Shown: one piece after another, positions 24,963-34,247 of the stretch
Position numbering within the stretch: the stretch's first letter is position 1
Layout of the letters: each line of letters starts with the position of its first letter
Origin: Chryseobacterium sp. W4I1
GTDB taxonomy: Bacteria > Bacteroidota > Bacteroidia > Flavobacteriales > Weeksellaceae
Direction: 5' to 3'
Assembly: GCF_030816115.1 (NCBI RefSeq)
Contig: NZ_JAUSXQ010000001.1
Span: 2,976,001 to 3,040,000, forward strand
Length of the DNA stretch: 64,000 bases
Notes under the pieces: model-generated
Seen by the model: only the letters and a program-made list of their open reading frames with translations
What the model was told of the DNA's origin: nothing
The model's database searches: none
Position numbers and translations under genes: made by a program

Positions 24963-26888
24963 CTAGTCCAGCTGAGTTCCCAAATGCTCCCATTCCTGTA
25001 AAGCAACGTCTAATTCTTCTTTAGTTTTATTGTATTTTTCTAAAGTTTCCTCAGAAGGATTTTCTTTTGTAAAGGTAGCTTCCATTTTTTCAATTTCTGT
25101 TTCCAGCTCTGAAATTTTTTCTTCTATTTTTTTTAATTTATTCTGAATATTTTTTTGTTCTTTGCTTACAATGGTTGATTTGTCTTCAACTTTCACCTCT
25201 TTCGGAGCAGGTTTTACCTCAACTTTTACCTCTTCACCGTGAAGCTTTGCCTTTTCAGCAGAAATTTCTCTAAGGGTTTCTTTCTGCCTGTATTCAAGAT
25301 ATTCTCCAACGCTTCCCAGGAATTCTTTCATTCTTCCGTCTCGGAATTCATAGATCTTATCACAAAGTCCATCCAGGAATTCTCTGTCGTGAGAAATCAC
25401 GATCAATGTTCCCTGAAAATTCTGTAGAGCCAGCTTGATAATTTCTTTAGACTGAATATCCAAGTGGTTCGTAGGCTCATCCATGATCAGCGTGTTGAAA
25501 GGACGAAGCAACAATTTACAAAGCGCCAGACGGTTTCTTTCTCCTCCGGACAGTACTTTTGTTTTTTTGGAAACTGCTTCCCCCTGAAAAAGGAAAGATC
25601 CCAAAAGGTCTCTTACTCTCGGTCTTGTTTCTTCTGTTGCAGCATCTTCTGCTTCCTCTAAAACGGTTTTATTCGGGGTCAGTACTTCTTCCTGGTTTTG
25701 GGCAAAGTATCCGATGTTTACATTGTGTCCTAAATTCCAGGTTCCTGAATAATCTTTGATCTCACCGGCAAGGATCTTCGCTAAAGTGGTTTTTCCTTGT
25801 CCGTTCTGTCCTAAAAGGGCAATTCTGTCTCCTCTCTGAACGATAAAGTCTACGTCATCAAAAATCTGTTTTTTCCCGTATGCTTTTCCTAAATTCTCAG
25901 CTTCAAAAATAACTTTTCCGGGAACCATAGACTGCACGAAACGGATATTGAATTTTGAAACATCTTCGTTGTCCACTTCAATACGCTCTATCTTATCCAA
26001 TTTCTTAATAAGTGACTGTGCAAAAGATGCTTTGGTAGCACTGGCACGGAACTTATTAATGTTATCTTCCATCTGCTTGATCTCTGCATCCTGGTTCTTT
26101 TTAGCTCCGATAAGTTTTTCACGGCGCTCTTCACGCATAATCAGGTATTTGGAGTAGTTGGCTTTATAGTCGTCAACTTTTTTATTATTGATATCAAAAG
26201 TTCTGTTGCACACAGCGGTCATAAACTGCTTATCGTGACTTACAAGAACGATAGCTCCGGGATAGTCTTTCAGGAAGTTTTCCAGCCAGATAATGGATTC
26301 CATATCGAGGTGGTTGGTCGGCTCATCGAGAAGCATGATGTCATTTTTCTGAAGCAGCAGTTTCGCCAGCTCAATTCTCATTCTCCAGCCTCCGGAAAAT
26401 TCGTCAGTGATTTTCTGAAAATCATCTGCTTTAAATCCTAAACCAAACAATACTTTCTCCATATCGCCTTCCAGATTGTAGGCGTCATGATTCATCAGAA
26501 GGTCATTCAGTTCCGTCATTTTATTAATCAGATCCGTGTAAGCGTCGCTTTCATAGTCGGTTCTTACGGTCATCTGATGGTTCACTTCTTCCAGTTCATT
26601 TTTCCAGGCATTGATCTGTTCAAAGGCCTGCATGGTTTCAGCCCAGACTGTTCTTCCTTTTACGAAATCCAGATCCTGTTTCAGGAACCCGATGGTGGCA
26701 CCACCTTCACGAACTACAGTTCCTTCGTAGAAATTAATTTCTCCGGAAAGCATTTTCAATAAAGTAGATTTTCCTGCTCCATTTTTTCCTACGAGACCAA
26801 CTTTATCATCCTTTTTAATGGTGAAATTTGTATTTTGAAACAGATAGTTTCCCGAATGATGTAATCCTAAACCTTGAACCGAAAGCAT
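24963..26888 (-). CDS. ABC-F family ATPase (translation-associated)
   Basis: The 641-residue protein has two ABC ATPase domains without membrane segments. Walker A motifs GKNGAGKST and GQNGQGKTT, signatures FSGGWRMRIELAKLLL and LSGGERNRLALCKLLL and Walker B motifs ending LLDEPTNHLD and IMDEPTNHLD are intact. An ABC-F linker (about 230-300) and a C-terminal coiled-coil tail (about 545-640) are present, as in Uup/YdiF-type members. Such proteins act on stalled ribosomes; resistance-type ABC-F proteins are an alternative, not favoured here. Confidence 0.93.
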   Translation of the reverse strand: MLSVQGLGLHHSGNYLFQNTNFTIKKDDKVGLVGKNGAGKSTLLKMLSGEINFYEGTVVREGGATIGFLKQDLDFVKGRTVWAETMQAFEQINAWKNELEEVNHQMTVRTDYESDAYTDLINKMTELNDLLMNHDAYNLEGDMEKVLFGLGFKADDFQKITDEFSGGWRMRIELAKLLLQKNDIMLLDEPTNHLDMESIIWLENFLKDYPGAIVLVSHDKQFMTAVCNRTFDINNKKVDDYKANYSKYLIMREERREKLIGAKKNQDAEIKQMEDNINKFRASATKASFAQSLIKKLDKIERIEVDNEDVSKFNIRFVQSMVPGKVIFEAENLGKAYGKKQIFDDVDFIVQRGDRIALLGQNGQGKTTLAKILAGEIKDYSGTWNLGHNVNIGYFAQNQEEVLTPNKTVLEEAEDAATEETRPRVRDLLGSFLFQGEAVSKKTKVLSGGERNRLALCKLLLRPFNTLIMDEPTNHLDIQSKEIIKLALQNFQGTLIVISHDREFLDGLCDKIYEFRDGRMKEFLGSVGEYLEYRQKETLREISAEKAKLHGEEVKVEVKPAPKEVKVEDKSTIVSKEQKNIQNKLKKIEEKISELETEIEKMEATFTKENPSEETLEKYNKTKEELDVALQEWEHLGTQLD

Positions 26889-27004
26889 TTTGTTAAATAA
26901 AAATTAGTGATGAGTAATGAATTTTCGGGTGCAAAAGTACGGAAAAAGAAATGAATAGCCCAGAAATAAAAGTATGCTCCTGTAACACGGATATTTACCA
27001 CAGC

Positions 27005-27031
27005 AAAAAGGGACGCCCTGCCGGACATCCC
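27005..27031 (-). terminator. Hairpin terminator after the DUF2235 gene
   Basis: GGGACGCCC and GGACATCCC pair on the minus strand with G-U wobbles around TGCC, followed by five U's. It lies 45 bases past the stop. Confidence 0.7.
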
Positions 27032-27075
27032 CTCGTAACCTAAATTTAAAACTGAAAAGTATTGATAGCATTAAT

Positions 27076-28416
27076 TTAATTCTGTTCTGGTGCTAAAGAC
27101 CGCATCTCAATGGTACGGCTCCAGATATCGTTATTGGGTACATTGGTTCCATATAAAAAATCTGCAACGAAACTGTCTTCGGGAAGATGTAGATTGGTGA
27201 CCAGCCCGGTATGAATTCCCTGGTCTACAGAGTTGCTGCTGGGTACATTCAGGCCGTTGTTGATCAGTTCTGCTTCAATCTCTTCTGCTGATCTTTGCAA
27301 TACATGATCGCTGTAGAGACCAAAGTTGGCTGAAATATGGGTATAATCTGCAAACCCCGAATAATCATACTTTGGCTTCAGGGCTGGTGAAAAATTTTTG
27401 ACGTATGTGGCAAGATCTGTATGAAAATAAGTCAGAAAGGTATCATCTGCGATCTCAAGGCCTGAATTGGTAAGATCTGTACTGAAAATCCCAGGTAAAA
27501 CAGTATTGCTTTCCCCGAGCATTATTCTTCCGTATACTATTGAAAGGGTATTAAAAATCATTTCCCTGGAAACATAGGCCTGGGAAAGAACAACTCCTCT
27601 TTCGATCTGAAAAGTAGAGAGAAGTGAATCCCATATTTTATTTCCCTCAGCATCAGTTTTTGCATTTCTTACATCGGAAACATAATCCTGCAAGTCATTG
27701 ACATTAATAAAATCTGTAGAAATATATACGGAATGCGGCGCCTTTAGATATCCACCTCCTACATCAGCATGGGCTCCGGGAACGAAAATTTCTTTCCATA
27801 CGGAACCTGAAGTTTCAATTTTGGTGTCCTGCATATTCTTTGAATTTTCAAAAAAACCGGTAAGTGGAAAAAAGAACCGGCATTCATTTATTGCACAGAT
27901 ATGAAGAGCATTTTCCACTTCCTCAGGCAGGCTCATGTCATAGGTATTGAAGGGTTTGGATTCCACGGTATCAAAAACACCGAGGAATTTTATCTTAACA
28001 TTTCCCGAGGAATATTTTGAGACAAGCTGGTTGCAGAATTCTCTTGCAAGCATACTCCCCCTGCTGAATCCGTAGATATAAAAATGGCATTCAGTATTTC
28101 TATCGTACGCAATGCTCTGTACAAAGGTATCTGCTTTCTGCAGTTTATCATCGGAAGAATATCCGTTCCCGTCCGGAGGATTGGCACATGTAGCCATGGC
28201 AAAATTACTGTCTTCGCCGCCAGTCACTGTTCCTATCCCTTCTATATATATTTTTTGGTTTCCGTTAAATAAACTGAATAGTTTGTAAATATTGGTAGGA
28301 GCTCCTTTGTAGCTTTCATTACTTCCCGGTGGCCTGTCACCGGAAACTGCATTGATCCCGTTGTTTCCTGTTCCGTCAAAAAAAATTCCGACAGATAGTA
28401 TTGTATCATTTCCCAT
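27076..28416 (-). CDS. DUF2235 alpha/beta hydrolase (Tle-type lipase-like)
   Basis: The 446-residue protein matches DUF2235: FFDGTGN near the start, the nucleophile elbow GFSRG at 116-120 (Ser118), an acid in VFDTV (Asp149) and PGAHADVGGGY with His216. This is the family of type VI lipase effectors of the Tle1 kind and of related cytosolic hydrolases. There is no signal peptide. It lies just past a transcription terminator downstream of the response regulator gene, so it may be a separate unit. No T6SS structural or immunity gene is recognisable in the window, so an effector role is not supported here. Confidence 0.85.
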   Translation of the reverse strand: MGNDTILSVGIFFDGTGNNGINAVSGDRPPGSNESYKGAPTNIYKLFSLFNGNQKIYIEGIGTVTGGEDSNFAMATCANPPDGNGYSSDDKLQKADTFVQSIAYDRNTECHFYIYGFSRGSMLAREFCNQLVSKYSSGNVKIKFLGVFDTVESKPFNTYDMSLPEEVENALHICAINECRFFFPLTGFFENSKNMQDTKIETSGSVWKEIFVPGAHADVGGGYLKAPHSVYISTDFINVNDLQDYVSDVRNAKTDAEGNKIWDSLLSTFQIERGVVLSQAYVSREMIFNTLSIVYGRIMLGESNTVLPGIFSTDLTNSGLEIADDTFLTYFHTDLATYVKNFSPALKPKYDYSGFADYTHISANFGLYSDHVLQRSAEEIEAELINNGLNVPSSNSVDQGIHTGLVTNLHLPEDSFVADFLYGTNVPNNDIWSRTIEMRSLAPEQN

Positions 28417-28551
28417 CGTTGTGTTTGCCTTAATTATTTATATATTTTTTTACAACATCTTCATTGTGTAATCTTACTTTTAAGCTTTTAAGACTTATTT
28501 TTCAAATTAACGGAAGAAGGAAAAGCAATACTAGCGTGAAAAATACCAAAT

Positions 28552-28576
28552 AAAAAATTCCGTATTTCTACGGAAT
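28552..28576 (-). terminator. Hairpin terminator overlapping the response regulator stop
   Basis: ATTCCGTA and TACGGAAT form a perfect 8-bp stem with a TTTC loop; the outer base reaches the stop codon at 28576-28578 and six A's give the U-tract. It separates the signalling genes from the DUF2235 gene. Confidence 0.75.
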
Positions 28577-29253
28577 CAGATTTTATTAAGAGAATATATA
28601 TTGTTGACAATGGCATACACCACAATACCTACTGTATTCTTGGCTCCTATCTTTTCGAGGATGCGCTGGCGATGGCTTTCTACTGTTCTGGGGCTGATGA
28701 AGAGCTTTTCTCCGATCTCATTATTGGTATATTCCTGACAGATCAGCTTTACAACATCTTTTTCCCGTTCAGAGAGTTCGTCTTCCATTTCGAAGAGGGA
28801 TTTCTTTTTTGCAGAACTGTTCATATAGGTAAAAAGCATCTGATGATCTTCAGCAGTAAAGAACACTCCGTTTTTATGAACCATTGTAATGGCGTCAATA
28901 AATGTTTTCTTATCAGAGTTTTTAGGAAGAAAAGCAGAAACACCTAACTTAACCATATAACCCAAAATAGAAGTTTTGTAATGAGAAGACAGGATAATAA
29001 TCTTAAGATCAGGATATTTTTCTTTGAGAGCTTCTACCAATTCAAAACCGTTCATAGGCTGCATCTGTACATCTATGAGTGCGATGTGAGGAAATTCATC
29101 TTCGGAAAGTATTCCCAGTTTCTCAATAAAGTCCGGGCCATTATTGGAGGTAAGACATACGGATATATTTTTTTCATTGGAAAGCAGCATTTTTACCCCT
29201 TCCAGGATCAGCTGCTCATCGTCAATTAAGGCTATTTTGATTTGGGAATTCAT
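28576..29253 (-). CDS. LuxR/NarL-type response regulator
   Basis: The 225-residue protein has a receiver domain (about 5-125; acidic pair Asp11-Asp12, phosphoacceptor Asp61 in LIDVQM, Lys in LPKNSDK) and a C-terminal LuxR-type helix-turn-helix (about 160-220 with LSEREKDVVKLI and SPRTVESHRQRI). It is partnered by the kinase whose 3' end it overlaps by 32 bases. Its target genes are unknown; the cluster itself is a natural first guess. Confidence 0.93.
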   Translation of the reverse strand: MNSQIKIALIDDEQLILEGVKMLLSNEKNISVCLTSNNGPDFIEKLGILSEDEFPHIALIDVQMQPMNGFELVEALKEKYPDLKIIILSSHYKTSILGYMVKLGVSAFLPKNSDKKTFIDAITMVHKNGVFFTAEDHQMLFTYMNSSAKKKSLFEMEDELSEREKDVVKLICQEYTNNEIGEKLFISPRTVESHRQRILEKIGAKNTVGIVVYAIVNNIYSLNKI

Positions 29254-30013
29254 GACTTTTTGGAATTATAATGATTAAACGGGTTCCTTTATTTAAGGTG
29301 CTTTTCCATTTGTGGACGGCATTCATTGATTTTATCCTGGATTCGATGTTTTTTATTCCCATCCCTTTTTTCACTTTATCATAATCAAATCCCTGTCCGT
29401 TGTCTGAAATAATGACTACCATATCCCGGGGATAATCTCTGATATAGATCCACACGTCCGTAGCTGATGAATGCTTGATAACATTGGTAGTAAATTCCTG
29501 GATAATCCGGTACAGCTGGACTTCTACAAAGATATCTTTTTTCTCATAGCCGGGCATGACCTGCATGAAAATATTGATTTTGTGTGAAAGATTGGCAATC
29601 AACTCTTCCACATAAAGAACAAATCCTACGGATTCAAGGTTGACAGGATACAATGAATGAGAAATACTTCTGGCGGCATCGATCAGGGATGACATCTGAC
29701 CGTAAATATTTTTTTTGATCAGCTCATCGCCTTTTGTATCGAGGTTATTAAGCCACAATGAAAGGATATTAAGCCTGTTCCCGATATCGTCATGAATCAT
29801 CACAGCTATTCTTTTTCTTTCTTCTTCCTGGGCTTTGATGTTTTCAAGCACAAGTTTTTTCTGATGCTGAACTTCTGTCTGATGCTGAACGTTCTTTTCT
29901 TTAATGATCCGGCTGATGAAAGATCTGTAGGCAAGGAGAATGAAGGATACGATAACTGCTATGGTAACAATTATAAGAATGAGAAGGCTGATATTTAGTG
30001 TTACTTCTTTAAT
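29222..30013 (-). CDS. Membrane-anchored sensor histidine kinase with non-canonical start
   Basis: The kinase core (HisKA_3 with VMIHDDIGNR, phosphoacceptor His; HATPase with SDNGQGF and KGMGIKNIESR) is clear. The first canonical start codon in frame is GTG 29851, but the frame is open upstream to a TAA near 30066 and encodes a hydrophobic helix (NISLLILIIVTIAVIVSFIL) and a basic/coiled linker that kinases of this family have. I therefore extend to an ATT at 30013, giving 263 residues with the helix at about 7-29 and His74. Upstream of the GTG there is no ATG, GTG or TTG. The start overlaps the 217-residue gene by 13 bases, suggesting coupled translation. Confidence 0.75.
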   Translation of the reverse strand: MKEVTLNISLLILIIVTIAVIVSFILLAYRSFISRIIKEKNVQHQTEVQHQKKLVLENIKAQEEERKRIAVMIHDDIGNRLNILSLWLNNLDTKGDELIKKNIYGQMSSLIDAARSISHSLYPVNLESVGFVLYVEELIANLSHKINIFMQVMPGYEKKDIFVEVQLYRIIQEFTTNVIKHSSATDVWIYIRDYPRDMVVIISDNGQGFDYDKVKKGMGIKNIESRIKSMNAVHKWKSTLNKGTRLIIIIPKSHEFPNQNSLN

Positions 30014-30654
30014 TTGATGAAGGTATATAAAAATGAACAGTATAAAATGCTTGACAGAATATTATTGACACTGAGGATAATATAATAATCATGTTCAGAC
30101 AGGTTAGCAATCTGATGCTGAATAATAAAAATAAACACAGAAACAGAATAATAGAAAAAAATACACGCATCTGCCAGTAAAAACCGATTCTGTACTGGAA
30201 CTCCATTGATCTCCCGAAGCAGGGCAAATCCTGAAAGACAGATAATAGCTATATTAGAAATCACTTTCACAGTATCGCTATTGGAAGGGAAATCATAGAC
30301 ATATTTCGCAACCATAAATCCACAAGCCAGCAATGCAGTAATGCCCAGAAAGTATTTCGGAAGCTCCAGTTTCCTGATAAACAAAGTGGTAAGCAGGAAA
30401 AATTCACCGGCTATGTACAGAGGATAGAGAAACGAAGTATCATTAAGATTAAAAATATAAGGCAGAACCAGGTTCAGGAGTTCAATAAAAAAAAGAAAAG
30501 CAATACAGTGAAAATATTGCTTTTCTTTATTATTGAGGATACGGTATTTTGCTGCTCCCAAAATTATGATGGATAGAAGCAGACCATAATTTAGGAATAA
30601 AATTACTTTGAAAAAATCTGTCATTCCTGTCTCTCCTATATATTTAAAATCCAA
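30001..30654 (-). CDS. Multi-pass membrane protein of the kinase cluster
   Basis: The 217-residue protein has about seven hydrophobic helices and no soluble domain; I recognise no named family. Its start overlaps the 245-residue gene by 11 bases, and its end overlaps the kinase. Met11 (30624) is an alternative start. It may be the sensing partner of the kinase, which itself has only one helix. This is an inference from the tight overlap. Confidence 0.8.
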   Translation of the reverse strand: MDFKYIGETGMTDFFKVILFLNYGLLLSIIILGAAKYRILNNKEKQYFHCIAFLFFIELLNLVLPYIFNLNDTSFLYPLYIAGEFFLLTTLFIRKLELPKYFLGITALLACGFMVAKYVYDFPSNSDTVKVISNIAIICLSGFALLREINGVPVQNRFLLADACIFFYYSVSVFIFIIQHQIANLSEHDYYIILSVNNILSSILYCSFLYTFIKLKK

Positions 30655-31381
30655 GTTCAGGGATACGGCAGACAGGAGGACATGGTTTTGCCCAGTCGTA
30701 AGTATTTGAAATAACGCTCATACTGTCATCCCCCTGAAGAAGTTCGTGGAAAGAAATAAAGATCAGTGTTACCAGCATTCTCTGGTAAATATCATTATAT
30801 CTAAGCCCGAATGAGCATTTGATCCCGGCAATCTTCGGTTCCGGGTGACAAAGGTCATCCATTGGAATATAGAATCTTTTAAAAATTCTTTCTCCCCTGA
30901 ATTCATTACATTCACGGAAAAACCAATCCATTCCTTCATTTCTCCAACGTTCAATAGCATCTACAGCAATATCCTGATCAAGGATCGGCTGTTCAGATAC
31001 CGGAAGAGTTGTATTGGTATTATCATCTATTTTTGTAAGATTGCTGGAAAGAACCGCATTTTTAACGACTATAAATTCTTTTGATTCTTGCAGTCTCAGA
31101 TCATATTTAAGGGGTTCGAGAGTAGTGTACTGGTATTCTGAAACTCTTTTATCAATGTGCCCTTTTTCATCTAACGGAAGAAAAATAAGTACTAACTTCC
31201 CTCCGAATATACCTACTTCTGCACAGGCATCTACATATTTATTTGCTTCTTTGATTTTCTCAATCTTCTCTGCAGTCAGATCAAAAATGTAATTGGTAGG
31301 AATCAGGTTTGAGATTAAGTAATAATCCGACAGGCACCTGCTCCACTCAGCAATCGCCAGTTTGTAATCGTTCTCGTTCAT
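30644..31381 (-). CDS. Unrecognised soluble protein heading the kinase cluster
   Basis: The 245-residue protein has no signal peptide, membrane helix or motif I can assign. It is acidic at the start (MNENDYKLAIAEWSRC), with Cys-containing ends (KPCPPVCRIPELGF) and a segment RWRNEGMDWFFRECNEFRGER. It is the first gene of a four-gene run (this protein, membrane protein, kinase, regulator) with overlapping ends, so it is probably functionally linked. Function unknown. Confidence 0.8.
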   Translation of the reverse strand: MNENDYKLAIAEWSRCLSDYYLISNLIPTNYIFDLTAEKIEKIKEANKYVDACAEVGIFGGKLVLIFLPLDEKGHIDKRVSEYQYTTLEPLKYDLRLQESKEFIVVKNAVLSSNLTKIDDNTNTTLPVSEQPILDQDIAVDAIERWRNEGMDWFFRECNEFRGERIFKRFYIPMDDLCHPEPKIAGIKCSFGLRYNDIYQRMLVTLIFISFHELLQGDDSMSVISNTYDWAKPCPPVCRIPELGF

Positions 31382-31575
31382 AAGTTCATGGTTTGTTTAG
31401 TTTTGTATAAAATTATGTAAACTAAACATCCTGCACAAATAATCGTATTATAATTTTATTATTTATGAAATAAATTTAATTTTAGACTTCAAAAAGCCCG
31501 ATATAGCTTAAAAAATCAGGTTTTTAATTAATACTAATACTTCACAGAAAGGAGAACAGATCAGGTTTATAAAGA

Positions 31576-32196
31576 TTAATAATTCCTTACCGTAATATGA
31601 TAACAGCTCTGCTGTCTTTCTTTAATGTAATAGATCCTGCCAGCGGCTGCATAGTACTTTAAAACCTTTTCCAGAGCCGCTTCCATCTTCGGATTGTATT
31701 TCAGGACATCATTGAATCTTATATAAGAAATATCAAAAGAGTTCCCATAATTGTGGGAGCTGATTCCCAGCGATGCATTGGAGTTCACTCTTCTCAGTCT
31801 GCACTGATCTTCCAGCGTTCTGGTCATTGAGGAAACGGTAAAGGTATGCCCTTTTGTTTCTTTGCTGAATTTGGCTGCCATCTTTTCCAATGTGCTTTTT
31901 GCCTTGGCAACCATATAGCCCCGGCTATAATCAAGCTTCTGAACCCGGTATCCTTTTCCTGTCTTTTTTATTTTATGGAATTTTCCACTGCTGATGTATT
32001 TCTGTACGGCTTTGGAATCTTTAAGCAGCTTTACTCCAAAACTTTTTGAAGCATCAAGATGCGGCTTGTACAGAGCAGTAGGTTCTACTTTTAAAACTGT
32101 TGTAAGATCATAACAGGGAAGCGCTTTCTTGGCAGCCTGTGAATAATAAAAGCTATACATAAAGGGTACAAAGACCACACAAAAATACTTTTTCAT
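31576..32196 (-). CDS. Secreted DUF5715 protein (M15-like peptidase fold)
   Basis: The 206-residue protein has a signal peptide (about 1-20) and a domain with SSHNYGNSFDISYIRF and a late CYHITVRNY, which resemble the SxHxxGxAxD and xxH zinc motifs of M15 D-Ala-D-Ala carboxypeptidases. It matches DUF5715 of Bacteroidota. A cell-wall peptidase role is plausible; I have not seen all M15 ligands spelled out. It is a monocistronic gene. Confidence 0.8.
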   Translation of the reverse strand: MKKYFCVVFVPFMYSFYYSQAAKKALPCYDLTTVLKVEPTALYKPHLDASKSFGVKLLKDSKAVQKYISSGKFHKIKKTGKGYRVQKLDYSRGYMVAKAKSTLEKMAAKFSKETKGHTFTVSSMTRTLEDQCRLRRVNSNASLGISSHNYGNSFDISYIRFNDVLKYNPKMEAALEKVLKYYAAAGRIYYIKERQQSCYHITVRNY

Positions 32197-32379
32197 TAAC
32201 CATGCTTTAAATTACTATCGAAAGATAAACATTTATGCCATATTATTCAATTCCAGCATACTGTCATTACTTTAAAATTCCCAACAAACTTTAAACCAAA
32301 TTATTAAATCATCAATTTTTCTTCCCTAAAATTTGAAATATTTTTTAAGATTTATCTTTTTATTTTAAGATTTAAATTT

Positions 32380-32387
32380 TACATTTG
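32380..32387 (+). promoter_or_regulatory. Candidate -7 box of aqpZ
   Basis: TACATTTG fits TAnnTTTG, 22 bases before the aqpZ ATG. No clear -33 TTG is seen at the right distance. Confidence 0.35.
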
Positions 32388-32409
32388 AGATAACATTTAA
32401 ATAAACAAC

Positions 32410-33129
32410 ATGATAAAAAAACTTTTTGCTGAATTTTTCGGCACATTTTGGCTTGTTTTCGGTGGCTGTGGAAGTGCAGTTTTTGCCGCCGGAGTTCCCG
32501 ATATTGGAATTGGTCTTTTAGGCGTAGCTTTAGCCTTTGGACTTACAGTTCTTACGATGGCTTACGCTGTCGGTCACATTTCCGGTGGACATTTTAATCC
32601 AGCGGTTTCTTTTGGGCTTTTGGCAGGTGGAAGATTCCCGGCAAAAGACCTTATTCCTTACATCGTAGCGCAGTGTCTTGGTGCTTTAGTGGCAGCAGGA
32701 TGTCTGTATGTGATTCTTAACGGTTCCGGTGCAGTAGATTTTTCAAAACCGGGAGCCTTTGCTACCAATTTCTATGGAGAGGCAGTCTATAACGGGAAAG
32801 CATTCAGTATGGGTGCAGCGTTCCTTGCAGAATTTTTGTTAACGGCTTTCTTCCTTATTGTGATCATGGGAGCTACAGACAAATGGGCTAACGGTAAATT
32901 TGCTGGTATTGCTATCGGACTTGCTTTGACACTGATTCATTTAATTTCTATTCCAATCACCAATACTTCAGTGAATCCGGCAAGATCGCTTTCACAGGCA
33001 GTGTTTACAGGCGGACTTGCGATGTCTCAGCTTTGGCTGTTCTGGGCAGCTCCTATTTTGGGAGGAGTCGTAGGTGGATTGATCTACAAGTTTCTGCTTC
33101 AGAGAGATACCGCTGAAGTTACCGACTAA
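32410..33129 (+). CDS. aqpZ: Aquaporin Z, water channel
   Basis: The 239-residue protein has six helices and two NPA boxes (HFNPAVSFG and SVNPARSLS), with the His/Arg filter region NTSVNPAR typical of water-specific AqpZ. It moves water across the inner membrane. The late [19 protein letters not shown] closely parallels the E. coli protein. It is a single-gene unit with a terminator. Confidence 0.95.
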   Translation: MIKKLFAEFFGTFWLVFGGCGSAVFAAGVPDIGIGLLGVALAFGLTVLTMAYAVGHISGGHFNPAVSFGLLAGGRFPAKDLIPYIVAQCLGALVAAGCLYVILNGSGAVDFSKPGAFATNFYGEAVYNGKAFSMGAAFLAEFLLTAFFLIVIMGATDKWANGKFAGIAIGLALTLIHLISIPITNTSVNPARSLSQAVFTGGLAMSQLWLFWAAPILGGVVGGLIYKFLLQRDTAEVTD

Positions 33130-33151
33130 TATAAATCATTGATTTCAATAC

Positions 33152-33178
33152 AAAATCCTGTCACCTGGCAGGATTTTT
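33152..33178 (+). terminator. Hairpin terminator after aqpZ
   Basis: AAAATCCTG pairs with CAGGATTTT followed by a T-run, 22 bases past the stop. Confidence 0.8.
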
Positions 33179-33406
33179 TCTGTTATGTATACAGATCTGT
33201 TTTCATTCCGATATGGTTTTAGGAATTTTCAACCTTAATTTACAGTACTCTTTCATTTAGAGAGAAATTTCACATTTATACAAAAAGAATAAGCAGTTAT
33301 TGGATAATCTTCCACATTTACCAATTCCCTTTTTGATACGTTGATAATAAGTTTCAATTTTAGAGGACAGAATAAACTAAAATTATTAACTTAAAATTTA
33401 ACAAAA

Positions 33407-34189
33407 ATGAAAAAACTTCTCTTATTGCTGTCTTTTGTATTGATTTGCCAAGATCAATTGAATGCACAAAAAAACACAGTCCCTGGACCCACCTACAATA
33501 TTGTTGTTATCAGAGATGATCTTTTTCAACACACTATACCTGGCCATGCTCATACCAGCATCACGGTTGATCTGAAAATTGGGTCTACTGAGCGTACCAA
33601 TACTCCTTTTCTTCCTGATGTTGCTACATCTAAAGTATATAATTTCCCTGTAGTTTTTGTATTGCCAGGAAATTCTCCTCCCACCAGATATGCCAAAGTA
33701 ACCTTTAGTAATACTCCTCCATTGTTTAGTGGCTATTATCCTCTTACCACAGTAGTTGGAGATCATACTACAATTGCTTCAGATCCTACAATGATTGATT
33801 ATACAGGACAATTTGGATATGGAGTAGATATTACCTGCACAGGTCCGAACCAATACACCATAAGCGCAGCCAGATTTGAGTGTTACAGATGTGTTCCTCC
33901 TATTGGAAAAAACACTATAGCTGGAAAAATAAATACCCCTGCTACAGCTTTAGTAGATAATCCAGCATTAGGAATCAGTGAGATATATTATACAGCTTCT
34001 GATAAGGAAACTATTTCAGTAAATGTAGTAGACCTACATGGAAAAACAGTCAGATCTTATACTACAGATATACCAGCTGGGCTTAACAAACTTCCGGTTG
34101 ATCTTCAAAATAACCTGAGTGGTGTTTACCTTGTTAAATGGAAATCCAGCAACGGAACAAACGGAACTTTGAAAATGGTGAAAAAGTAA
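33407..34189 (+). CDS. Secreted protein with T9SS type A sorting domain
   Basis: The 260-residue protein has a signal peptide (about 1-20), a beta-rich central part of unknown family with two CxxC-like Cys pairs (ECYRCVPP), and a C-terminal T9SS type A domain (about 190-260: SVNVVDLHGKTVRSY, LSGVYLVKW, GTLKMVKK). It should be exported by type IX secretion and either anchored on the cell surface or released. No other T9SS component is in the window. Confidence 0.9.
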   Translation: MKKLLLLLSFVLICQDQLNAQKNTVPGPTYNIVVIRDDLFQHTIPGHAHTSITVDLKIGSTERTNTPFLPDVATSKVYNFPVVFVLPGNSPPTRYAKVTFSNTPPLFSGYYPLTTVVGDHTTIASDPTMIDYTGQFGYGVDITCTGPNQYTISAARFECYRCVPPIGKNTIAGKINTPATALVDNPALGISEIYYTASDKETISVNVVDLHGKTVRSYTTDIPAGLNKLPVDLQNNLSGVYLVKWKSSNGTNGTLKMVKK

Positions 34190-34215
34190 TATTTTCCAGT
34201 TTATTTTTTATACTG

Positions 34216-34247
34216 AACTCCTGTAAAAACTGCAGGAGTTTTTTTGT
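34216..34247 (+). terminator. Hairpin terminator after the T9SS cargo gene
   Basis: AACTCCTG pairs with CAGGAGTT over a 9-base loop, followed by seven T's. Confidence 0.85.

Noticed and set aside
30009..30227. 72-codon frame between the membrane protein and kinase genes
   Set aside because: It is in the third minus-strand frame, inside the membrane protein gene, and is not the kinase start region.
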